The notes under the pieces were generated by a model that saw only the letters and a list, made by a program, of their open reading frames with translations, was not told the origin of the DNA and did not search any database. A stretch of 27,779 nucleotides of DNA from Gnetum montanum (Eukaryota > Streptophyta > Gnetopsida > Gnetales > Gnetaceae), in contig MNCI01024081.1 in the NCBI GenBank assembly GCA_015680685.1, forward strand, positions 169,045 to 196,823. The letters are read 5' to 3'. Below are positions 18,901 through 27,125 of this stretch, piece by piece (within the stretch, counting starts at the first letter, position 1; every line of letters starts with the position of its first letter). Made by a program: the position numbers and the translations under genes.

Positions 18901-20303
18901 TCAAACTTGGGCAGCCAGGTCCTGATGAGCTAGGTTTTGCTGACTTTATATCAGCACAAGAAATTGGAGGAGTTAGGGTAAATTTGTTTGTTAATTTTTT
19001 GTTTACGAAGTTAAATGGAGCCTTTTGTTTATGAAGGACAAACTAATGGAAAATTGTGCTGTTGGTGGGACAGGTAACGGTAGTAAAAAATGAACAAGGT
19101 GGAAATTTAGTGTCAACCGTGGTCCTGCGTGGAAGCACAGACAGCATATTAGATGATCTTGAAAGGGCAGTTGATGATGGAGTCAATACATACAAGGTAC
19201 AAATCATTTTTTTTAAAAATTAGTTATTGTTTTTAACATGTTTGCTGATGAATTTGAATTGATCTTAAGAGCATTTTTTTTTTCGTAAGGCAATGTGTAG
19301 GGATAGTCGTATACTTCCTGGGGCAGGTGCAACGGAAATTGAGCTAGCAAGAAGATTGAAGGAGTTTGCAAACCGGGAGACAGGGTATTCTTTAGAATCA
19401 TAGTAGTTTGTACAGATGTTTATTGTTTTCTGATTATAAGATGCTATATGTGTCAATTTTGTTGAATGTTGCAACGCGAGATTTTTGTTCAAGTTATTGC
19501 ATGAATAACTCTTTGTAATATGGTTTTATTTTTTATTTTTTTACTTTACGGAACTATCATGTATGTAATTTCCTTTGTTCTTTTGAACTTTCAAGCGTTA
19601 TGTTTGTTATTTTCTCCTCACATATTTGATGTTCAATTGTTTTGACAAGATTGGACAAGTATGCGATTGGGAAATTTGCCGAGAGTTTAGAGATGGTACC
19701 TCGAACTCTGGCAGATAATGGTGGCATGAATGCTACAGAGATTTTATCTTCTCTTTATGCTGAACACGCATCTGGTAAATCCAACGTTGGAATTGACTTG
19801 GAGCAAGGAGTTTGCAGAGATATGACGATTGATGGTATCTGGGATCTATATCTTACTAAGTAGGTTCAATACTTACCTGCAAACATGGGATTTCTTGAAG
19901 TGCCCAGTTTGATTATGGTATTTGAGTTCTTGAATTCTTCTTTTGTACCTTGCAGGTTCTTTGCTCTGAAATATGCAGCTGATGCTGCCTGCACTGTTCT
20001 TCGTGTAGACCAGGTATATCAATCATGGATTTTCAGCGTTCTGCAATAATAATCGTTTTATGTGCATTTCCATCCTCGTCTTCCTCTTTATAGCTTGTCC
20101 TTAAAACAATAATTAGTCTCTTTTGAAAGAGGCTTTTTTCTGATCTATGAAATTACAGAGTCAGTAAGATAAAGCAAAACTAGATGGGGTACGCACATCA
20201 ACAATTATGATGATAATTATGTTTTTAAATTTTTCAGATTATAATGGCTAAACAGGCCGGTGGTCCAAGGAGAAATCAGGCTGCACCTGCAGATGAAGAC
20301 TGA
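9761..20303 (+). CDS. CCT8: T-complex protein 1 subunit theta (CCT theta), 13 exons
   Basis: This encodes the theta subunit of the eukaryotic group II chaperonin TRiC/CCT, the cytosolic double-ring ATPase that folds actin, tubulin and other proteins. Exons: 9761-9908, 10993-11255, 11391-11537, 11615-11776, 12474-12551, 13332-13465, 18738-18810, 18900-18977, 19074-19196, 19290-19384, 19650-19859, 19956-20013, 20238-20303. They sum to 1635 nt, 544 residues plus TGA, close to the usual CCT subunit length, and every intron is GT-AG. Visible family motifs are TRTSLGPNG near residues 42-50, NDAATIVNELE at 66-76, the nucleotide-binding GDGAN at 97-101, LRGSTDSILDDLERAVDDG ending at 397 with the probable ATP-hydrolysis Asp at 396, and a C-terminal IIMAKQAGGPRR. 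The sequence follows plant CCT8 as I know it almost without gaps. The first ATG gives the conserved N-terminus. No frameshift, stop or missing catalytic residue is seen, so the gene is probably functional. Exon limits were read by eye without transcript data. Confidence 0.96.
10477..10744. mobile_element. Tourist-like MITE in CCT8 intron 1
   Basis: The ends are GGGCATGTTTGGTTG at 10477 and, on the opposite strand from 10744, GGGCATGTTCAGTTG, inverted repeats matching at 13 of 15. They are flanked on both sides by TTA (10474-10476 and 10745-10747), the three-base target duplication of PIF/Harbinger and Tourist elements. At 268 bp with no coding frame this is a non-autonomous MITE. It lies mid-intron, away from the splice sites. 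Confidence 0.75.
10993..11255 (+). CDS. CCT8: CCT8 exon 2
   Basis: Codes residues 50-137. It contains NKMVINHLDKLF, NDAATIVNELE and the ATP-site GDGAN (97-101), then the theta-typical AGELLQGAEELIRTGLHPSE. The acceptor is TTACAG/GC; the AG three bases downstream would break the frame. The exon ends AACAAG/GTTGAT, phase 0. Confidence 0.95.
11391..11537 (+). CDS. CCT8: CCT8 exon 3
   Basis: Codes residues 138-186 (49 whole codons), including GSETMDV and MKAAVASKQFGQE, both characteristic of theta. Acceptor TTCCAG, donor GTAAGA. Confidence 0.95.
11615..11776 (+). CDS. CCT8: CCT8 exon 4
   Basis: Codes residues 187-240 (54 codons), with ACIQVCPKNP and NVDNVRVAKLLGGGL, the theta apical-domain entry region. 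It ends AAAG/GTTTTT in phase 0. The 3' end of the following 697-bp intron is duplicated. Confidence 0.94.
12296..12475 (+). repeat. 90-bp tandem duplication covering the intron 4 acceptor
   Basis: 12296-12385 and 12386-12475 differ at one base (C/T at the TTG[C/T]ACAAAG position). Each unit ends TTCTCATTACAAGGT, so the branch/pyrimidine region, the AG acceptor and the first two bases of exon 5 are all duplicated. The high identity means a recent event. Confidence 0.95.
12474..12551 (+). CDS. CCT8: CCT8 exon 5
   Basis: Codes residues 241-266, VAVFGAGVDTSATETKGTV and following. The start at 12474 matches the conserved family junction K/VAVF. A second, duplicated acceptor lies exactly 90 bases upstream (exon would begin at 12384); the 30 codons between are open and in frame, so a longer exon 5 is possible. 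Confidence 0.92.
13332..13465 (+). CDS. CCT8: CCT8 exon 6
   Basis: Codes residues 267-310 and two bases of codon 311: LESYARTEEAKVEELIKAVA, then GAKVIVSGGAVGD and LHFCERYK. It ends TACAA/GTATTG in phase 2. The next intron is 5272 bp, expanded by transposons. Confidence 0.94.
13466..14400. other. CCT8 intron 6, left part
   Basis: AT-rich intronic DNA. I see no recognisable protein, RNA gene or transposon end. An open frame at 13451-13636 is read-through from exon 6 into the intron. Confidence 0.6.
15159..15542 (-). pseudogene. Copia RT-RNase H connection fragment, decayed
   Basis: A 127-codon open frame with SIGASLYKNMIGSIHFLCHT, SPDIAFATSYMGSVMAEPRQ and MLKHILRHALVKNHFGVKL. It matches the segment between reverse transcriptase and RNase H of Copia elements (yRsivGsL.yl..TRPDIaFav...s.fm..P...h). 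The RNase H active-site part that should follow is unrecognisable in this frame. Confidence 0.88.
15680..15930 (-). pseudogene. Copia reverse transcriptase fragment, decayed
   Basis: Minus strand: KVCKLKKALYKLKQA, a frame change, PGPWFKRINDFLVERSYI, LYADMAFF where the catalytic YVDD motif belongs, and MTSEFEMKDLGILKYF. These are consecutive conserved blocks of Copia reverse transcriptase. The catalytic motif is altered and stops interrupt the frame. Confidence 0.85.
16430..17320 (-). pseudogene. Copia integrase (intron 6 element), decayed
   Basis: Minus-strand frame 17113-16907 contains FLYLNSKDEAFPTFTYFKSN then VENQLGLKIKAIQINRGGEF, the core of plant Copia integrase around its second catalytic Asp. 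Here that residue is Asn (QINRGGEF where the family has QxDxGGEF). Upstream is the GAG-pre-integrase block. Downstream are SRDVKFDKSKI and earlier worn blocks of the C-terminal domain. Multiple stops; not functional. Confidence 0.85.
17560..17860 (-). pseudogene. Copia gag C-terminal fragment, decayed
   Basis: Two overlapping minus-strand frames (17858-17649 and 17788-17552) carry YRGERRERNNEQHQGGKQFQ, SSSFHGQHSNHKGKVQCPNS and a worn segment where the zinc knuckle would be. The basic, Gln/Asn-rich stretch before VQC is typical of the nucleocapsid end of plant Copia gag. The N-terminal gag part and the 5' LTR are not recognisable to the right. Confidence 0.6.
18265..18508. mobile_element. Tourist-like MITE, second copy, in CCT8 intron 6
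   Basis: The left end GGGTGTCTTTGGTTG and the right end (opposite strand from 18508) GGGCATGTTCGGTC form worn inverted repeats. The flanks are TTA at 18262-18264 and TTG at 18509-18511, close to the TTA target duplication. It is 244 bp and noncoding. The right end resembles that of the intron 1 MITE; the interiors differ. Confidence 0.5.
18738..18810 (+). CDS. CCT8: CCT8 exon 7
   Basis: Codes the end of codon 311 to residue 335, LMVLKISSKFELRRFCRTTG then AVSL. Acceptor CTGTACAG, donor GTAAAT. Lysine 311 is restored across the 5.3-kb intron, confirming the phase-2 junction. Confidence 0.94.
18900..18977 (+). CDS. CCT8: CCT8 exon 8
   Basis: Codes residues 336-361 (VKLGQPGPDELGFADF, then AQEIGGVR) as 26 whole codons. 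Acceptor TTGTACAG, donor GTAAAT. Confidence 0.94.
19074..19196 (+). CDS. CCT8: CCT8 exon 9
   Basis: Codes residues 362-402, including LRGSTDSILDDLERAVDDG with the probable hydrolytic Asp396, then VNTYK. 41 whole codons, phase 0 at both ends. Confidence 0.95.
19290..19384 (+). CDS. CCT8: CCT8 exon 10
   Basis: Codes residues 403-433 and two bases of codon 434: AMCRDSRILPGAGATEIELA then RRLKEFANRET. The G of the acceptor is followed directly by the GCA of Ala403. Phase-2 donor GG/GTATTC. Confidence 0.93.
19650..19859 (+). CDS. CCT8: CCT8 exon 11
   Basis: Codes the end of codon 434 to two bases of codon 504: LDKYAIGKFAESLEMVPRTL, ADNGGMNATEIL and GIDLEQGVCRDMTIDGIWDL. The donor GTAGGT lies inside an apparent AAG TAG, so the in-frame TAG right after the exon is intronic and not a stop. 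Confidence 0.93.
19956..20013 (+). CDS. CCT8: CCT8 exon 12
   Basis: Codes the end of codon 504 to residue 523, FFALKYAADAACTVLRVDQ, the conserved CCT C-terminal equatorial helix. Acceptor TTGCAG, donor GTATAT. Confidence 0.93.
20238..20303 (+). CDS. CCT8: CCT8 exon 13 (terminal)
   Basis: Codes residues 524-544, IIMAKQAGGPRR followed by a short Ala/Asp/Glu tail, then TGA at 20301-20303. Acceptor TTTTTCAG. A flexible acidic C-terminus after the QAGGPRR motif is usual for plant theta subunits. Confidence 0.94.
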   Translation: MIMAKQAGGPRRNQAAPADED

Positions 20304-20560
20304 CTCTGATATTTGCTTTTTGTCGATGTTGAATCTCTTTGGTTGGACCTGAAATTGATGTACCTCTGACATAATATTAGTTAGAACTTTGGTTTCTTTC
20401 TCGAGTCTACAGGCAGCTAAAAAATTTATCAGCCAAACTGCACAAAAACGAAATCGAAGTAGTGGAAGTATGCTCGCCTTTTTGTAATTGCTTTATTCTT
20501 TTTATTGCTAAATACTCGTAATTTGAGCATTCCGAATGGATGGAATGCTCTGTTTTATGA
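20304..20560 (+). terminator. CCT8 3' UTR and probable poly(A) region
   Basis: After the TGA the DNA is T-rich. TTTGTAA at 20481-20487 resembles a plant far-upstream polyadenylation element, followed by T-rich stretches and AATAC-type near-upstream candidates up to about 20530. No canonical AATAAA is well placed, which is common in plants. The end of the transcript is only an estimate. Confidence 0.35.
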
Positions 20561-21500
20561 TAGGATTTATTATGATTGATGTCTTGGATGCGTTACATGA
20601 ACAGGTGTGTCAATTTGTTCATGAAAGAACGAGCTTTCATATAAAAATTTTGTGTAAAAACTTTTTAACGTTTAGTATTGCATGAAATACTAAACAAATT
20701 ATTTCTGACTCTAAAGTTGTGCAAACGAACTGAGTGTCAGCATTGTTTTGTTTGTTGTGCATTCTGTTTTAATAATCAAGTCAGTCTCTTTTGAATAATC
20801 AAGTCACTCTCAACTCCTCGATGTGATGTGTAGGATCCAATCCAAAATATTTGGCGGGTGGTCGTATTTCAAGTGAGGGGCAATTTCATACCTACGTACA
20901 TGTTTTGCCATTTTTTTGGATGATTATGATGGTGGGAAATGTAGTAGGTGCAGGATAGGTTTAATAATCTTCTCGTCTACCCACATAAGTGCATTGAGGA
21001 GCGTGGAGTGCTGATTTTAAAGATTCAGGTTAACTGCAGTTTTTTGATCCGTATCTGCCTCCATATCATATGAGCATACCAATTAATGTAACTGCATTGA
21101 TGTCAAGGCCACATGAATCATTCTTTCAGATGCTCTGATTTGTACTAGAGTCACATGGTCCAGTACCCTATCATAGCTTATGTGTTAAGAGGCAAGAAAA
21201 TTTGAACACTGCAAGATGCATTGATATTAAGTATTGCCACGGCAGATTGCAAAGTTTTTGTGAGGCCAGGTATGCCGACTACCACTCAGTGTACAGGTCT
21301 GATAAAGGTTTCTGTCATGATAGAGACTCTCTGCAACGGTGCAAACTCAAGAGAACTCATCATACTCGAGAAACCCATCCTGTGCATGTGGCCCTAGCAT
21401 GAGAAGTGCGTAGTGCTGTGTTAAAGGATTGCAAAGCGTATGATCAAAACTACGTTGAGCAGCGCTTTGGGGTACTTGATTGCATTTTATGATAGAGAAT
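20561..21500. other. Intergenic DNA downstream of CCT8
   Basis: No gene recognised. A 66-codon open frame at 21202-21402 has no domain I can name. It may be a badly worn upstream part of the Copia scrap that follows. Confidence 0.5.
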
Positions 21501-21539
21501 ATTGTAGTACCTAGTTTAGTAATGCTTTGTACCAATCAT

Positions 21540-21690
21540 TTGGGTATATCCCTCAAATTAAAAAGTGAAACTAGAAAATCTAGTTCGGGAGCTTTCATTT
21601 GGTATTGTGGTTCAGGAAAGGCTCGTGGTAATTCATTAGAGTCCAGAGGCATTGGTGTAAAATGTTCGATTGAATTCATTTCTGCTTAAA
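21540..21690 (+). pseudogene. Copia RNase H fragment
   Basis: The plus-strand frame reads SETRKSSSGAFIW then GSGKARGNSLESRG and IEFISA, matching the Copia RNase H block RKSTSGxxf..GsgxisW.Skkq..va.SstEAEyisa. Only this block is convincing. It is in sense orientation, unlike the other Copia remnants here, so it is a separate insertion. Confidence 0.65.
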
Positions 21691-21780
21691 TTGATGGATA
21701 ATAGATATATTTGATTCAGTTACTCATTGATTATCCAATATAGTGAATAGTTGCCTCTATCTTATAAGATGGACTATGTA

Positions 21781-22628
21781 CAATTTTGCTAGGGATGTTT
21801 TAGAAAATCTAGATTGGAAAAGCTTTGTTAAGTCAAACGTATGAGAAAGTAAAAAATCATTTTTTTAAAGCATATGAAAGTTTTTGTTGTTTATAATATA
21901 AAGTTTCGATAGTTTTATTTGAATCATATTGATGGTTGTTAGAGAATGTATTAAAAACTTTATTTCCTGTAGATGCATTTTGCTCTTAGTGGACTAGCGT
22001 GATCTTTCAGCTTCACTTGAGAATATTGATGGTTGTTAGAGAATGTATTAAAAACTTTATTTCCCTTGTAGATGCATTTTGCTCTTAGTGGACTAGCGTG
22101 NCCACTTGACTGAGAATCGAGCAACAAATGACAACCAACAAACATTCATTTTTCTCTAAGATTGCACTATTCAACTATAATTCAAATAAAGCTACAAGGG
22201 AAACAACTTTTTTCTTCTATTCTCAAGTGAAGCTGAATATCAAATCAAAGTTTTAGGTTCACCTGTTCTACAACTTTTTTCTTCTATTCTCAAGTGAAGC
22301 TTAAAGATCACGCTAGTCCACTAAGAGCAAAATGCATCTACAAGGGAAATAAAGTTTTTAATACATTCTCTAACAACCATCAATATTCTCAAGTGAAGCT
22401 GAAAGATCACGCTAGTCCACTAAGAGCAAAATGCATCTACAGGAAATAAAGTTTTTAATACATTCTCTAACAACCATCAATATGATTCAAATAAAACTAT
22501 CGAAACTTTATATTATAAACAACAAAAACTTTCATATGCTTTAAAAAAATGATTTTTTACTTTCTCATACGTTTGACTTAACAAAGCTTTTCCAATCTAG
22601 ATTTTCTAAAACATCCCTAGCAAAATTG
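21781..22628. repeat. Perfect inverted repeat with 320-bp arms, bounded by single Ns
   Basis: 21781-22100 is the exact reverse complement of 22309-22628, around a 208-base centre. N22101 directly follows the left arm and N22629 directly follows the right arm. The identical arms and exact N borders point to an overlapping contig placed in inverted orientation by scaffolding, not to a biological palindrome. The short minus-strand open frame across N22101 is therefore meaningless. Confidence 0.9.
21926..22100 (+). repeat. 97-bp tandem repeat, about 1.8 copies
   Basis: The unit starting ATATTGATGGTTGTTAGAGA recurs 97 bases later (21926 and 22023), nearly identical; the second copy has three extra bases (CTT before GTAGATGC). 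It is cut at the N and reappears mirror-wise at about 22309-22483. Confidence 0.9.
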
Positions 22629-23321
22629 NAAAATAATTTTGGAATTGAATATATGGAGATGTAGACTTTTCTCCACATTGGACTCTAGTAATTTTCTTTA
22701 CTTATTGCTAGCAAGAGTGTTATGCTAACTCCTTTCATTTGCATGATTTTGAATTCATTTCAGTTCATCGCTTAAGAGTATGATTTGGAATTTAATAGCA
22801 ATTGCTATGAATAGGTTTAGATAGCTAAAAATAATTAGTTTTCTAAAATATTTTTTGATGTTCCTCAATCTTATTTCTCACCATGAACAACAATTTTGTA
22901 ATTGTATACACTTCCCTCATTTAGCAATTTTTCTACATTGGACTTTAATAATTTTCTTTACTTGAAAAGGTTTAGTGACATTGCATTTGGCATGTGAAGT
23001 GGTCTACAAGGCTTTCTTATTTTTGCCACTTCAAGTAATGCCTTTGCCTTAGAGGCTACTTTCTTTAGAAGCTTAAACTTTTTTAATATTAGTATTTTTT
23101 TTAGTAAGTGTTATTAGAAGACTTTCAATGCCTATCAATACATTTGGTTTGTTTTTGGCACTCTTTTCACCAAAAGAAAGATTTTATCATTGTCGAGTTA
23201 AAAAAAAAAAAAATCTTATTAAGAAGTCTTACCTTAGAGATATGTAGCTACTCTTCAAATGGCTTTGTACTCAAGAATATCCTTCCTCTTCTTGACTCAT
23301 TGCTTCAAAAAAGTTTCTACT

Positions 23322-23602
23322 TCTTCTAAAAGATTGCTTTTTAAAATGTCATAGCACCACCATGATACTCATAATAGTATATGGATAACTCTCATCTTCA
23401 AATTAGATTTTAGTTCTTTAGCTAAATTCAAAATTGAAACTAAAATTGTTTGAGATCCTTTGGATATACGTCTTCTAAAATATTGCTTCTTCAAAAGTTG
23501 CAACACCACTATGATGACCATAACAAGAAATGACTATTCTCATTTTAAATTATATTTTAGTCCTTTAGTTAAAATTTGAAACTAGAATGGTTTTGAAATG
23601 AA
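23322..23602 (+). repeat. Diverged tandem duplication, period about 149 bp
   Basis: 23322-23456 and 23471-23602 share order throughout: TCTTCTAAAA.ATTGCTT, GCA.CACCA.-ATGAT, then CTCAT and ATTTTAGT-CTTTAG.TAAA, then GAAACTA.AAT. The substitutions and small indels show an old duplication. Confidence 0.7.
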
Positions 23603-23695
23603 GCTATATTATTTCATACATCTATTTGAATATGTACTTTTGTAGTTTCAAAATTCCTTATAATTTTTTGCGTAATGTTAGAATATTTTAGCAAT

Positions 23696-23752
23696 GGCTT
23701 AGTGGGATTGAACCTATGCCTTGTAGAATGCAAGTCATGTGCCTTAGCCAAT
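23696..23752 (-). repeat. tRNA-like SINE-type sequence, copy c
   Basis: Minus strand: TGGCTAAGGCACATGACTTG from 23750 as A box and following region, then AGGTTCAATCCC (23715-23704) as a near-perfect B box, then ACTAAGCCA. The A-B spacing is slightly short for a functional tRNA and no anticodon arm is intact. It is better read as a tRNA-derived SINE head than as a tRNA gene. Confidence 0.5.
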
Positions 23753-24002
23753 ATAAGTCATGTTGTGATAAACATGAGGGCTCTTCAAAACCTTAGTCTT
23801 GTTTAGTTTTGTCAATAAGATTCAACTCTCAATAAAGTCATTCCACATTCAAATGCAATGCTCCAGCCCATCATTGCCTAAATGTGTGGGGAATAGTTCT
23901 TATTTAAACTAGTGTTCTTGTTTATCATTTTTTTGAAAATAGTGTAGGTTACCTTTCTATTTAAATACTATTAATAAAAAGACCTTTAAAATTATTGATA
24001 CT

Positions 24003-24900
24003 ATGAAAAAACAAAGATTCAACATTGCCTACCTACAAGAAATAAGATGGAAAGGAGAGAAAGCTCAAGATATAGGTAAAGGTTACATTCTTTTCTACTC
24101 AGGCAAAGAAATTCATTGAAATGTAGCGGCCATCAATTTAGTAGAAGTAATATAGAATATATGGAATGTAATTTTAATAGTAGTATAAATAGTGGTGAAA
24201 TAGAAGTGACAATTCAAGGCCAAAAAGTCCCTTACTATAAATGATTCCACTATGTAGGTCAATGCTTCAATCAGATGGTGAAATTGATAAAGATATAAGA
24301 AATAGAATTGAGTCAGGATAGTTAAATGAAGACATGCTAGTGGTATTCTATGTGATAAAAGAATACTAATAAAACAAAACAAATAATTTTACAAGACAAC
24401 AATCAGGCTTACTATCTTATATGGTGTTGAAAATTGGGTAGTACAAAAGAGGCATGAACAACAAATTTGTATGGCAGAAATGAATATGCTTAGATAAATG
24501 TTGAATGTTACTAGAAAAGATAAATTGCACAATACCAAGAGGAAGACTTGGCGTGGCTTCTATTTCAGATAAGTTACAAAAATGGTAGCTTAGATGGTTT
24601 GGGCATGTGCAAAGAAGATCAGACAACGAGTCAATAAAAAAAGGTTGCTACATCAAAAGCCACCAAAAGGAAGACTAAAAAAGATATGGGAAAATATGAT
24701 CAAAGATGATAAGAAGAAATTGCAAATAAACAATGATTTAGCTCTTTATAGAGGCAAATGGTGAAAAGAAACTCATGTAGCCAATCCCATTGTATTGGGA
24801 GAAGGCTAGGATGATGATGGTGAATTACAACTTAGATTTTGTTGGGACAATGCTAGAATAATAATGATGAGTTGCAACTTAGATTATTCAATTGTTGCAT
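24003..24900 (+). mobile_element. RTE-type LINE, internally deleted
   Basis: 24003-24116 encodes TMKKQRFNIAYLQEIRWKGE and KGYILFYSGKEIH, from the N-terminal part of an RTE endonuclease. Soon after, from 24154, YMECNFNSSINSGEIEVTIQ and GQKVPYYK, then LQSDGEIDKDIRNRIESG, match the C-terminal end of an RTE reverse transcriptase. LYGVENWVVQKRHEQQICMA, MRWM-like remnants, LRWFGHVQ-like remnants and PKGRLKKIWENMIKDDKKKL follow, up to NPIVLGEG near 24800. Almost the whole reverse transcriptase is missing between the two blocks. The tail holds GATGATGATGG and ATAATAATGATGAG, like the short repeats ending RTE elements. Frames shift often; inactive. Confidence 0.85.
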
Positions 24901-26195
24901 TGCATCATCAAGCATATTGATGAGGGATGAGAATCCTTGAAAATGTTGTGTGTATTTTGTAATATTTTCAATTTAGATTTGAACTCTTTCATTCTAAATT
25001 TTTTTCTCTTTTATGCTATTCTTTTTGCCTTTTTTTTTTTGGGTTTGTTTTTCAATTTTTCTAGTTGCACAAGATCACTTAAAGTTTTAAGTTTGTAGTT
25101 AGAAACTTTTAAAAGTTCAAGTTTACAACAAAAAAATGTTAAGTTTGCAACCTACAAAATTTAAGTTTGGAACATATCTAATTCAATATTTTCTTGGAGG
25201 CTAAGAAGAAAGCAAAGAAACACAAAAGAAAGTTAGTTGATCTAGAATCCAAAATTAAAAAGTTTTGTGAATAAGATATCCATAAAAAAATAGGGTTCAA
25301 TTTGTTATCTTATCTCAGGCTAGCAAGGTGCTATGATGAGGAAAGAAAACATAAAGTTCAAGGGATAGAACAAAATAAAGAACAAAGTAATGATAGTTAT
25401 TCCATTTACCAATGATATTCCATGAGTTGTTACATCAGACATTAAACCTCACCTATTAAGGCCACCCTCAATGAATTCCAACTATTGGGCTGTGCAACAT
25501 TCCTTGATTAAGAGACCTTGATAAACCATTCATTGTAACTTGAACTTGACTTACACTATGTTGATACCTCTTTTCGGTAGTGGTAGTTATGGTTAGCCAG
25601 GGGTGTGAGGGGCTACATGAAACATGTTATTAATTTTGTTTTGCATTTTTAATACTTTTGGTAGTTTTAACTATTTTATTTTTATTATTTTAATTGTACA
25701 TGTTTTTATTTTATTATCGATCTTATGGAAGGAAGGGTTATATCTCAAAAATAATATTAAAAAAAGATTATAGTACATCACGTGCTTAACATTGAGTAGA
25801 ACATATGAAAAACAATATGAAAAGAAAAATTTTTTTAAGGATGTCTACTTAGGTGTATAGCCTTATGAATAATGCTTTGAAAAATCAAGAGACAAAAATT
25901 AATTGTTAGTTAGGAGAATGATCTTAGTTGTAACAAGATTTACATTACTCTCAACATTTATTCTTGAACTTAAAATAATAAAAAGAGTTCAAGTAGCAAT
26001 AGAGAGATTTGATGAAATACCAGCTTTTGTAGGGAAGGTGCCACAAATTAGGGTGATGTACATTTGATGTCACCTCAATTACCATGATAAAAAATGTTTC
26101 AAAATGTAGAATTGTGGAAGACTCCATAAAAATTAAAATGTGGAGGAATGAATCATCAAGGAGGTAGGAAAATTTCAATAAAGGAAGTAGAGACC
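24901..26195. other. AT-rich intergenic DNA
   Basis: No gene or domain recognised. Around 25080-25170 the motif AAGTTTGCAAC/AAGTTTACAAC recurs imperfectly about four times. Otherwise nothing identified. Confidence 0.5.
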
Positions 26196-26199
26196 ATGA

Positions 26200-27109
26200 A
26201 GAAGAAGGAAGTCAAAGTGGGTTCCCATTGTCACATGGGTCACCTAACATCTACCTAATCCTTACTTAACTTCCTCTATGTAGAGATGTGTTGGGATCAC
26301 ATGGATTAACTAACCATCATCTAACTTCTAGCTAATTCCCTTTAAGATGTCAATCACATGGGTTACCTAATCCTCACCTAACCTCCATAAGTCAAATAAC
26401 CCAATCATGGTTATGCCAACCACCCTCTTCTAAAAGCTATATAACAAGTTGTGTGATCATTGTATCATAATCTTCCAAAAATTCTATTCTTTCCAAGAGA
26501 GCATTGTGTTAAGAGAAGAGAAGAGAGAAAGGTTGAAACTTCCCAAGAGGTGGAGTATGCTCTTAAGCACCTCCACCTTCATTCTTTCATTTTTTTGTTG
26601 TTGAGTAGCTCTCCTCTATGCCGTTGATTCTTCTATCTCAAGTTGATTGTGAGAAGAAGAGTAGAGAGAGTCAAGAGAGGTAGAGTGTGCTTCTAAGTAC
26701 CTCCCTTCATCATTAAGAAAATTGAGATAATGTGAGGAACTCCTTCATCATGTAAAGCTGAGTAAAGAGTGCTCTTATTAGCACCTCTTTAAGATGGAAT
26801 TCGTGTATTTTTCCTCAACTTATTTATTGTTGTCTCTCTCAACATGAATGTTTTAATTTGATATTTTAGTTCATCTCATATTATATTAGTATTCCATCTC
26901 TATATTAGTATTACAATATTTCAGTTGATTTCAATGTCTCAAAACATATCATCATATTATCATCTATTTCGTATCCTCTCATCAGCTATTTCAAGTATTT
27001 TCTATTTTTAGCTATTTAAAGAATTTCATCCTATTTCATCCATGTTTTAACTTTGTTTCAATATGTCAAATGTTGTAAGAAATTTAACTTCTACTATCCA
27101 ACTCTAACA
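26200..27109 (+). repeat. Probable 5' LTR of an LTR retrotransposon running off the right edge
   Basis: The segment ends CTAACA at 27109, two bases before a primer-binding-site-like sequence. The same two-base spacing occurs at the other LTR in this window. It has a TATATAA box at about 26440 and short repeated motifs upstream of it at 26231, 26297 and 26354 (TCACATGG...ACCTAA..), as in LTR U3 regions. A long purine-rich leader follows. The left end is a guess because no second LTR is in the window. Confidence 0.5.
26547..26787 (+). repeat. Three reiterated short hairpins in a retroelement leader
   Basis: 27-base units at 26547-26573 and 26677-26703, and a related one at 26760-26787. Unit 1 pairs GAGGTG with CACCTC, unit 2 pairs GAGGTA with TACCTC. 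Unit 3 keeps GAG..AGAGTGCTCTT and GCACCTC but must pair differently. Confidence 0.7.
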
Positions 27110-27111
27110 AA

Positions 27112-27123
27112 TGATATTAGAGT
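27112..27123 (+). other. Primer-binding-site-like sequence
   Basis: TGATATTAGAGT matches the initiator-methionine-tRNA primer site TGGTATCAGAGC at 9 of 12 positions; all three differences are C-to-T or G-to-A, as expected from cytosine deamination. Confidence 0.5.
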
Positions 27124-27125
27124 AT

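Larger units (their letters stand above)
22630..23990. other. AT-rich intergenic DNA with diverged repeats
   Basis: No gene recognised. A direct repeat of about 40 bp (CCACATTGGACTCTAGTAAT at about 22672, CTACATTGGACTTTAATAAT at about 22932) and a 149-bp-period duplication are present. A tRNA-like sequence lies at 23696-23752. The rest shows nothing I can identify. Confidence 0.5.

Noticed and set aside
19860-19863. In-frame TAG after exon 11 as a sign of a CCT8 pseudogene
   Set aside because: The TAG belongs to the donor GTAGGT; splicing to 19956 restores the conserved frame.
21202-21402. 66-codon plus-strand frame as a host gene or Copia reverse transcriptase
   Set aside because: One short segment (CIDIKYCH) loosely recalls a Copia motif, but no second motif supports it.
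21960-22145. Minus-strand open frame spanning N22101
   Set aside because: It crosses the unknown base at a probable misjoin, and its repeated peptide comes from the 97-bp tandem repeat.
23696-23752. Functional tRNA gene
   Set aside because: A and B boxes are present but spacing is short and no complete cloverleaf or anticodon arm can be drawn by eye.
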